Below, piece by piece: positions 34,030-40,735 of a DNA stretch of 42,524 nucleotides; the first letter of the stretch is position 1; every line of letters begins with the position of its first letter. The stretch comes from Candidatus Thiovulum imperiosus. GTDB lineage: Bacteria; Campylobacterota; Campylobacteria; Campylobacterales; Thiovulaceae. Under the pieces are notes generated by a model. That model made no database searches and had not been told where the DNA came from. It worked only from the letters and a program-made list of their open reading frames with translations. Both the position numbers and the translations under genes were made by a program. The stretch covers positions 1-42,524 of the forward strand of contig JAMJTW010000036.1 of NCBI GenBank assembly GCA_024281175.1, written 5' to 3'.

Positions 34030-36015
34030 CTATTTTCCAGTTATCTCTTTAATATCTGAGATTTGTAGAAATTGTGAGTAGATGGAATTCATAAGAGCTT
34101 TTCGGTTTCTACGGATTTCTAAATCTTCAGCATTTACCATTACAGAATCGAAGAAAGAGTCTAGTTCAGGTTTTAAAGAGAAGAGAGCTTCTAACTTTTT
34201 GGAGTAATTTTGGAACTCCATTTGTGAAATTTCTAAACTTTTTTCCCAAAGTCTCTTTTCGGCTTCTTCAGAAAGGAGTTCTTCTTTAACTTCGTCAAAT
34301 TGACCATCTAAGATATTTGCGACTCTTTTGAAAGTTGAGAGAACTTCGGAGAAATCATCTCTAGCGACAAGATTTTTAGTAGCGATAACTTTCTTGTCAA
34401 TTTCTAAAATCTCCTTTTCAACAGAGAGAACAGATTTTACAATTGAGGGGTTTGTATCTTTGTAGTGGTGGATAACTCTTTCAAAGAAGAAGTTTTCAAG
34501 TTTTTGAAAATCAAACTCTTTGTAGAGGTGAGAAACTTTTGAGAAGAGTTGTGATATATCTATTTGGAAGTTGTGTTCAAGAGAAATTCTAACAATACCA
34601 TTTACAGCTCTACGAAGTCCAAACGGGTCTCTTGAACCTGTTGGATTTTCTCCAATTGAGAAGAGAGCAAAGAGAGTATCTAATTTGTTGGAGATTGCAA
34701 CAATTGCTGATAGTTTTGAACTTGGAAGAGAACCGCCCTCACTATTTGGAAGATACTGTTCTCGAATTGCTATTGAGACCTCATCAGCTTCTCCAAGTTT
34801 TTCAGAGTAGTATCCTCCCATAGTTCCTTGAAGTTCTGTAAACTCATAAACCATTTCAGAAAGTAAATCAGCTTTTGCAATAGAGACTGCTCTATTTAGT
34901 GATGAGGTCTTTTCACAAGGAAAAAGTTTTGAAATCTCTTTCTCTCTCTCTACCTTTTCAGCAAGATTTCCTAAACCCTTTACAAAAGTTATCTTCTCAA
35001 GACCCAAAGTTTGCAGACCATTCTTTAAATCGTTTCTGTAAAAGAAGAGTGCATCTGAAAGTCTCGCTCTTAAAACTCTCTCATTTCCAGAAATTACCGT
35101 AGAGAAATCATCTGTCAGTGCATTTGAAACAACTACAAATCTATTTGTAAGTTCTCCATTTCTGTACACTGGAAAGTATCTCTGATGTTCTCTCATTGAA
35201 GTCACAATCACTTCATCAGGTAGTTCTAAAAACTCTTCTGAAAACTCTCCTAAAAGTGGAGTCGGTTCTTCTGTAATCGCTATTATCTCTTGTAAAAGTT
35301 CACTCTCAACTTCTACTTTCACTCCTTCCGCTCTCTCTATCTTCTCAATCTCCTGACGAATTGCAATCTCTCTATCTCCCTGCTGAACTAAAACTCCCTG
35401 TTTTGGCAAATTACAGAAGTAATCTCCAACATGAGTTAAAAATATTTGAGGCTCTTTTGAATTTCTATGTCCAAAAGTTTCTGGTCTGCTTTTCACTCCA
35501 AAAACTTCCAAATCTATACTCTCTTTTCCAGACATCGCTACAATTGAGTGAATTGGTCGAATAAATGAGAACTCTCCATTCCCCCACCTCATTGACTTTC
35601 CAAAATTTAAAGATTTTAAAAATCTCTCTAACATCTCTTCCAAAACTACGGAAATATCTTTTCCCTCTTCTACTCTTGAGTAGTAGAGAACTTCTTTCCC
35701 ATCTTTTGAAATCTCTCCAACTTCTGAAACTGCAATTCCACACTTTCTTGCAAATCCCTCTAACGCTTTTGGATTTTTCTTTGCAATTGCAACTGGTGCT
35801 CCAAAAAACTCTAGCTTCTCCTCTTTCTGGACTCTCTCAAAATCTTTATGCCAAAATACAAAACGGCGAGGTGTGTAAAAAAATTTGAATTCACTATCAA
35901 ATCTATTCTCTTCTAACTCTTTTCTCCACTTTTTCTCTATGTTCGGTAACTCTTTTAAAAATGGCTCTGCTGGTAACTCTTCAACACCTATCTCTATTAG
36001 AAAGTTCTCTCTCAA
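34030..36015 (-). CDS. glyS: Glycyl-tRNA synthetase beta subunit
   Basis: About 661 residues; the beta chain of the alpha2-beta2 glycyl-tRNA synthetase. It opens FLIEIGVEELPAEPFLKELP, the family N-terminus. RFVVVSNALTDDFSTVISGNERVLRARLSDALFFY mid-protein and the late VFVMVNAEDLEIRRNR-like segment (VMVNAEDLEIRRNRKAL) are standard. No ATG is well placed. I chose TTG at 36015 (AGAGAAG close upstream) because it starts three residues before the conserved part; a TTG at 36048 is the longer alternative. glyQ is not in the window. Two YGATGAGGT copies lie within it. Confidence 0.93.
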   Translation of the reverse strand: MRENFLIEIGVEELPAEPFLKELPNIEKKWRKELEENRFDSEFKFFYTPRRFVFWHKDFERVQKEEKLEFFGAPVAIAKKNPKALEGFARKCGIAVSEVGEISKDGKEVLYYSRVEEGKDISVVLEEMLERFLKSLNFGKSMRWGNGEFSFIRPIHSIVAMSGKESIDLEVFGVKSRPETFGHRNSKEPQIFLTHVGDYFCNLPKQGVLVQQGDREIAIRQEIEKIERAEGVKVEVESELLQEIIAITEEPTPLLGEFSEEFLELPDEVIVTSMREHQRYFPVYRNGELTNRFVVVSNALTDDFSTVISGNERVLRARLSDALFFYRNDLKNGLQTLGLEKITFVKGLGNLAEKVEREKEISKLFPCEKTSSLNRAVSIAKADLLSEMVYEFTELQGTMGGYYSEKLGEADEVSIAIREQYLPNSEGGSLPSSKLSAIVAISNKLDTLFALFSIGENPTGSRDPFGLRRAVNGIVRISLEHNFQIDISQLFSKVSHLYKEFDFQKLENFFFERVIHHYKDTNPSIVKSVLSVEKEILEIDKKVIATKNLVARDDFSEVLSTFKRVANILDGQFDEVKEELLSEEAEKRLWEKSLEISQMEFQNYSKKLEALFSLKPELDSFFDSVMVNAEDLEIRRNRKALMNSIYSQFLQISDIKEITGK

Positions 36016-36111
36016 ATTCTTCTCTTTTCTCAAAATTGTAACATTCAATCAAAAAATAAAAAATCCACTCTGTACTATCTCTTCGAAAAAAATTTATAAG
36101 AAAGGTAAACA
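36016..36111. promoter_or_regulatory. Divergent promoter between glyS and the SLOG locus
   Basis: A 96-base gap between divergent genes. For the plus-strand locus the AAAGG ribosome binding site lies 8 bases before the ATG at 36112. A TATAAGAAAG segment at about 36090-36100 is a candidate -10 box. Nothing resembling an operator is obvious. Confidence 0.35.
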
Positions 36112-36615
36112 ATGAAAAAGTTAAACCACTTTTTTACAATTGGCATTACAGGACATCGAGATTTACTTCAAAGCGAATTAGGTAAGTATAAAGATGAGTT
36201 ACGAAACTATTTTTCTGGAATTAAAGCAGAAAAAGAGATAGTTCTTCTTTCACCTCTTGCAGATGGTGCTGACCGACTCTTTATAGAAGTTGGCATAGAG
36301 TTAGGACTTCGCTATAAAACCGTTCTTCCTATGCCTATTGAAGAGTATTCTCAAGATTTTTCTAAAGAGTCTTTACAAGAGTTCTACTCTCTCTATTTGG
36401 GTGCAAGTGGAAAAGAAATCTTACCTTGGAGTGGTAATAGAAATGAGCAGTATAGAGCAGTTGGAGAGTATATCGCAAAAGAGAGTGATGTTTTAGTAGC
36501 GATGTGGGACGGCGAAAGTGGAAAGTATGCTGGAACTGGAGATATTGTGAAATTTAGAACTCAAAATTTACATGCTCCTTACTATCACATTCCAGTTCAT
36601 AGAAGCGTTTCGTAA
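36112..36615 (+). CDS. SLOG-fold (DprA/LOG-like) predicted nucleotide-binding protein
   Basis: A 167-residue cytosolic protein with the SLOG Rossmann-like pattern. It has IGITGHRDL at 10-18 (phosphate/nucleotide loop), VLLSPLADGADRLFIEVGIELG at 44-65, LPMPIEEYSQDF at 72-83, then a polar strand-helix AKESDVLVAMWDGESGK (122-138) and GTGDIVKFR at 141-149. This order is that of SLOG-domain proteins (relatives of DprA, LOG and conflict-system nucleotide sensors). I infer nucleotide-derivative binding or hydrolysis. It stands first in a plus-strand run with three lipoproteins, a barrel and a TPR-S-like protein, 56 bases before the first lipoprotein. Confidence 0.8.
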   Translation: MKKLNHFFTIGITGHRDLLQSELGKYKDELRNYFSGIKAEKEIVLLSPLADGADRLFIEVGIELGLRYKTVLPMPIEEYSQDFSKESLQEFYSLYLGASGKEILPWSGNRNEQYRAVGEYIAKESDVLVAMWDGESGKYAGTGDIVKFRTQNLHAPYYHIPVHRSVS

Positions 36616-36671
36616 AAAAATAAAAAAAGTTGAAAGTAGTATTTCAATACTTAAAAAAGAAAGGGTAAAAG

Positions 36672-37967
36672 ATGAGTTTTAAGTTAAGTTTAGCAACAGC
36701 AGTAGCTATCTCTCTTGTAGGTTGTGGTTCTGATAGTGGAGATGATACTCCTGAAGTTGTAACACCTGAAGTTGTAACACCTGAAGTGGTAGAAGAAATA
36801 AAAGAGGAAGTAACTAGCGACCCTATGAAAAGCTTAGTTGAACCATCACAAAATAGGGGTGGAGTAGTTGATGCAGAAAGAGCTGCTGATAAAAATGAAA
36901 CAGTTGATATAAATTTTTCTATTGGAAGAACTGTAAAGTTGAGAGAAACAAAAGCTACTCTTAACCCTGTGGTTAAATATGAGATGACTATTAAAAATAT
37001 TGATGGTAATGAACATACTTTTTTCCCTGTGTCCAGACAGTTTGACTTTTATGATATGGATGGCGACTTTGTTTTAGAAAATGTAAATGCGATTTATGGT
37101 GAGCAACTTCGAATTAGTGTTTATGGAAAAGATGCTGAAGGCAATATTGTATCGGCTTTAAGAAATGCTGAATTTACAGTTGGAGATAACTTTGAAATTG
37201 AACTTCACTTGGCTATTAAACAAGGACAGTTATACTCTTTGGATATTATATCATTCAATCTTCACATTGAAAATGGCTTATACTCCCTAAAACCAAATAT
37301 TGCTTATCCATATACAAATGATTTAGTAAACTGGAACTATAAGTTTCTCCAAATTAATGGGACTGAAGAGGGTGAAAATTACCAACAGCAAAGAGCAGGT
37401 ACAATGGAGGCTAGCACACTTGAAAATTGGTTCGAATTTACTAGCAGTAATATTTATAAGTTAGAGATAGAAAGCCAAGCTCAAGTAGAAGCTCTTGTAA
37501 ATCTTCAAACTGAACGCAACTTTTTTTGCTTATACTTAGAGGCAAATGAAAGCACGGATATTCTTAATTATACAGAATGTTTCAGCATTTTTTCTGAGGG
37601 GAATGGAGAATTTACTCATCAAGAACACAATTTGATTAGAGGCGATGAGAAGTTTAGTGGTTGTAATGTAGAAGTTACTCTTGAACCAATTGAACTTGAT
37701 AACTTTGATGTTTCTGTTGTTGGTGTTAGCCGAACAATTGAACCTGCTGGAGATATAAATCTTTCTGTAAATGAAGAAGGATATACAGTTGTTTATATGC
37801 CTTTCATTAATACTCCTGAAGACGGAAATAACTCAAATGATAGATTTAGCGAAAGTCTAAAAGTTGAGTTAGAAGTTTCTGTTGAGAATGGTGATGACTT
37901 CAACAGCACATATTTTGTTGATGTTTACTCTTCTGATAGCACACGATACTGTCCAGCTACTAATTAA
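36672..37967 (+). CDS. Predicted lipoprotein 1 of a three-member paralogous set
   Basis: A 431-residue protein with lipoprotein signal MSFKLSLATAVAISLVGC (lipidated C18) after an AAAGGG ribosome binding site. A low-complexity linker contains three PEVVT-type repeats encoded by a 15-base tandem repeat (36750 onward). Two beta-rich regions follow, including RISVYGKDAEGNIVS and GQLYSLDIISFN. The second shares GxxYSLDI(I/M)xFN with the next gene. The last part contains paired cysteines. I know no named family and infer a surface-exposed or periplasmic beta-sandwich protein. Confidence 0.7.
   Translation: MSFKLSLATAVAISLVGCGSDSGDDTPEVVTPEVVTPEVVEEIKEEVTSDPMKSLVEPSQNRGGVVDAERAADKNETVDINFSIGRTVKLRETKATLNPVVKYEMTIKNIDGNEHTFFPVSRQFDFYDMDGDFVLENVNAIYGEQLRISVYGKDAEGNIVSALRNAEFTVGDNFEIELHLAIKQGQLYSLDIISFNLHIENGLYSLKPNIAYPYTNDLVNWNYKFLQINGTEEGENYQQQRAGTMEASTLENWFEFTSSNIYKLEIESQAQVEALVNLQTERNFFCLYLEANESTDILNYTECFSIFSEGNGEFTHQEHNLIRGDEKFSGCNVEVTLEPIELDNFDVSVVGVSRTIEPAGDINLSVNEEGYTVVYMPFINTPEDGNNSNDRFSESLKVELEVSVENGDDFNSTYFVDVYSSDSTRYCPATN
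36750..36792 (+). repeat. 15-base tandem repeat in lipoprotein 1
   Basis: The unit CCTGAAGTTGTAACA occurs at 36750-36764 and 36765-36779, followed by the variant CCTGAAGTGGTAG. It encodes PEVVT steps in the linker after the lipidated cysteine. Copy-number change would lengthen or shorten the linker in frame. Confidence 0.8.
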
Positions 37968-37973
37968 TTTCTA

Positions 37974-37991
37974 GGAGACTATTGAGTCTCC
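37974..37991 (+). terminator. Intercistronic hairpin between lipoproteins 1 and 2
   Basis: GGAGACT-ATTG-AGTCTCC forms a seven-base stem, with an outer TTTCTA/TAGAAA pairing around it. It lies between the two lipoprotein genes. No run of U follows directly, so it is more likely an attenuating or message-stabilising stem. The next gene has no clear ribosome binding site, and this stem ends 14 bases before its ATG. Confidence 0.45.
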
Positions 37992-38004
37992 CTCTTAGAA
38001 AATC

Positions 38005-39072
38005 ATGAAATTAAAATCATTTATACACATACTTCTTTTGCTTCTATTTTCTGCTTGTCAAACTGAAACAATTTCTGCAAAAGATAAAATGCTTGGAAAA
38101 GAAAAAGATTTCTCCATTGTAGTTAAATCAATGCTAAGAACCTCAAAAAGTCTTGTTCAGCCAATAGCAACTCAATATAAAATAAAAATTTGGGAAAAAC
38201 AATTAGATGGAAATTGGGTAATTAAATATGGGGCTTCTAAGTTTAGAGATATGGATTTTTTAGATGACTATTTTCAAATATCACTACCATTAGTTTATGG
38301 CAATTATTATAAAGCGTCAATAATTGGTTTTGATAAATATGGAAAAGAAGTATCTGCAAATCCAAATATATATTTTAGAGCTGATGTCTCAAATAAAATA
38401 GAAGTTTCCCTTTATAGACTTAATGGAAGAATTTATTCTCTCGACATTATGAATTTCAACCCTATACTATTTGGTGAAAGTTTCACAATGAAACCTAAAA
38501 TTATTTTTCCATTTTCTGATATTGAAAAAGATTTTTCCATTTCTCTGACACGAGTTTATTCTAATACAGAAGAATTTTTTGTAAATATTAATAAATATAA
38601 TTTAGATGTATATACAGCTGATGTTGAATTTGACAAATATTTTTCTATAAATAGTAATAGCGAAGAAAATGTTTTTTTATTTGAAGCTTTATCGCCATAC
38701 GATGATATTTCAAGTTATGGTGAACTTTTCTCTGTTCAAAAGCAAATCGATGAAAATGGAACTGCTACACTTCAAATTCAGCCAATAGATTTAATGAAAG
38801 ATTACTCTATCAAACAGACTCCTGAAGAGATAGAAATCACTATCTTCTTTCAAAATTTAGAGGGTGTAGATATTTTTGTAGATGGAAGTAGAGTTGAGGC
38901 AGTAGAAGAGAGTGAAGAAAAAGCTATTTTCAGATTTTCACCTTTAGAATTTCCAGACAAACAGTTTGATTTTAGACTTCGAGGAGAACTTCAGAGTGGA
39001 AAGAGCTATTTAAGTTACTACTCGATTTATCTCGATACAAAAATTTCAAAATATAATTTAGTTGAGGAGTAA
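38005..39072 (+). CDS. Predicted lipoprotein 2 of the paralogous set
   Basis: A 355-residue protein with lipoprotein signal MKLKSFIHILLLLLFSAC (C18). Mature regions repeat the plan of its neighbour: IKIWEKQLDGNW, YYKASIIGFDKYGKEVSANP, GRIYSLDIMNFN, then KPKIIFPFSD. Sequence identity to lipoprotein 1 is modest but block order and spacing agree, which supports paralogy. The protein is AT-rich in codon use and has almost no cysteine after C18. The ribosome binding site is weak, so translation may depend on the preceding gene. Function unknown. Confidence 0.7.
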   Translation: MKLKSFIHILLLLLFSACQTETISAKDKMLGKEKDFSIVVKSMLRTSKSLVQPIATQYKIKIWEKQLDGNWVIKYGASKFRDMDFLDDYFQISLPLVYGNYYKASIIGFDKYGKEVSANPNIYFRADVSNKIEVSLYRLNGRIYSLDIMNFNPILFGESFTMKPKIIFPFSDIEKDFSISLTRVYSNTEEFFVNINKYNLDVYTADVEFDKYFSINSNSEENVFLFEALSPYDDISSYGELFSVQKQIDENGTATLQIQPIDLMKDYSIKQTPEEIEITIFFQNLEGVDIFVDGSRVEAVEESEEKAIFRFSPLEFPDKQFDFRLRGELQSGKSYLSYYSIYLDTKISKYNLVEE

Positions 39073-39075
39073 AAA

Positions 39076-40140
39076 ATGAGATTTATTTTAGGTTTAGCAA
39101 TACTTTCAAGTATTTTTGTAGGTTGTAGTAGTAGTGTTGGAGGTGATGAAAATAGCTCCATAAAAGTTGCAGGAGCAGATTGGAGAGTTGGAACAAATGT
39201 TACAACAAATATCCAATTCAAAATAGCTAAAACAGAGAGAAGCACAAAATTTATTGGACTTCCAGCAGATGAGTATTTAGTAAAAATTTCACATTTAGAA
39301 GTGAATGGTAGTTGGAGTAGTATAAAATTACCACCTCACAATGCTGAAACTATTTCACTCCAAACTTTGAACCAAATTCATAAAGATAGAAGTCTAACTT
39401 ATATCTTTGCAGACACCTACAAAATAGATGTTTATGGATATAGAGATGGTTTTTTAGTTTCTCAAAAAGAGAATACTCGTTTTATAATAAATGATGAGTT
39501 GAGAGATATAGTATCTATCACCCTCTATACAGTAAACAGCAATATCTTTCAGCCAGTAGTATCAGATATAGATGTAATGGAATATAGTTTTGGTGATGAG
39601 GTCTCTTATAAATTCCATTTCAACTTAGAATTGCCATATGTTGAGGACAATCTCTCTTTCAATTATGCAATTTATAGAGAAGATAGTTCAACTTCTATTT
39701 TCAAAGGAGATATTTCAAACCCAACCAATAGTGTAAAAGTAATTTCTGGTTATGTAGATGATATATTTGGTGAAAAAAACTCAACTATTTTTTCCCTAAA
39801 ACTCTTTTCAAATCGAGATGATTATGTTCAATTTACAGAATTTTTCGGAGTTGAGAAAAATGAATTGGATAGCTCAAGAGTTGAAATTCTGGAGTCTATT
39901 GATTTAAATTGCAATACAGAAATAGTTCTAAATTTAAATAGTAACTTTGATATTACAAATATCACTTGGGAAAGTGAAAACGGTATCTACTTTGAAGTTT
40001 CAGAAAACCAAAGAAGTATAGTAATAGATGAAAATATATTTTCAGAAAACTTCTCTGTTAGCATAGATTACTCTCTGAATGGAGTTGATTACCAGAAAGT
40101 CTATTACATAACTTCCGCGGAAATATCATGTACAGAATAG
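39076..40140 (+). CDS. Predicted lipoprotein 3 of the paralogous set
   Basis: A 354-residue protein with signal MRFILGLAILSSIFVGC (C17) and a GAGGAG ribosome binding site, three bases after lipoprotein 2. Blocks such as YKIDVYGYRDGFLVSQ, VSITLYTVNSNIFQPV and FNLELPYVEDNLSFNY line up with the other two. One pair of late cysteines is present. The stop overlaps the first copy of a 30-base duplication that supplies the next gene's start. Function unknown; probably assembles with the other two at the outer membrane. Confidence 0.7.
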   Translation: MRFILGLAILSSIFVGCSSSVGGDENSSIKVAGADWRVGTNVTTNIQFKIAKTERSTKFIGLPADEYLVKISHLEVNGSWSSIKLPPHNAETISLQTLNQIHKDRSLTYIFADTYKIDVYGYRDGFLVSQKENTRFIINDELRDIVSITLYTVNSNIFQPVVSDIDVMEYSFGDEVSYKFHFNLELPYVEDNLSFNYAIYREDSSTSIFKGDISNPTNSVKVISGYVDDIFGEKNSTIFSLKLFSNRDDYVQFTEFFGVEKNELDSSRVEILESIDLNCNTEIVLNLNSNFDITNITWESENGIYFEVSENQRSIVIDENIFSENFSVSIDYSLNGVDYQKVYYITSAEISCTE

Positions 40141-40178
40141 CTTTCTTAGGAAATATCATGTACAGAATAGCTTTCTTA
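40119..40178 (+). repeat. Perfect 30-base tandem duplication at the lipoprotein-barrel junction
   Basis: The unit GGAAATATCATGTACAGAAT then AGCTTTCTTA occurs at 40119-40148 and 40149-40178 without a mismatch. It contains the start codon of the barrel gene and the stop of lipoprotein 3 in copy 1. Because 30 is divisible by three, both ATGs (40128 and 40158) are in the same frame. Confidence 0.95.
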
Positions 40179-40727
40179 CTTGTTCCCCTCTCTCTCTTCT
40201 CTCTCGATACCTCATCACCAAAAGGTATTTATGGAGGAGTTTCAGGTGGAGCTTCGCAAATTTTCAACTACAACAGAGATACAGAGGAAGAGGATTTCTT
40301 TGAGTTTTCTGGAACTCTCTTTTTAGGATATGAAGTTGAGAAAGTTCGACACCAACTTTTCTATATGTTTCAAACAGATGGAGAGTATGAAGAACCTATT
40401 CACTCTTTTGGATATGAGAAACTTTGGGTTTGGAACTTTGAGAAGTTTTCTCCTTTTCTAAAAGCTGGAGGGGAGTATGGTTTTCAAGAATTTTCAGAAG
40501 AAGATAAGGAGAAGTTTGAATTAGAAAAGAGTAAAATAGAGTTTCTTGGAGCTTCTCTTGGTATTGGAAGCTACTATGAAATTAAAGAGAACTTTGAAAT
40601 CTCTCTCTCTTATCAATACAATTTTAGATTTCATGAGAAAGTAGAGTATAAAAGTATCACAAATAGTGAAACAGATGATAAAAGCGAATTTGGAACTTTC
40701 CAAATCGGAGCGATATATAAATTTTAA
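40158..40727 (+). CDS. Small outer-membrane beta-barrel protein
   Basis: About 189 residues from the ATG at 40158 (AGGAAA upstream, signal MYRIAFLLVPLSLFS). An ATG at 40128 in the duplicated copy would add ten residues that merely repeat the signal start. The mature protein has eight or so alternating amphipathic strands (GGVSGGASQIF, SGTLFLGYEVEKV, LGASLGIGSYYEI, NFEISLSYQYNF) and ends FGTFQIGAIYKF, with the terminal Phe used by the barrel-assembly machinery. It resembles eight-stranded OmpA/OmpX-type barrels. It lies between the lipoproteins and the TPR-S-like gene. Confidence 0.78.
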   Translation: MYRIAFLLVPLSLFSLDTSSPKGIYGGVSGGASQIFNYNRDTEEEDFFEFSGTLFLGYEVEKVRHQLFYMFQTDGEYEEPIHSFGYEKLWVWNFEKFSPFLKAGGEYGFQEFSEEDKEKFELEKSKIEFLGASLGIGSYYEIKENFEISLSYQYNFRFHEKVEYKSITNSETDDKSEFGTFQIGAIYKF

Positions 40728-40735
40728 GGATAGAA

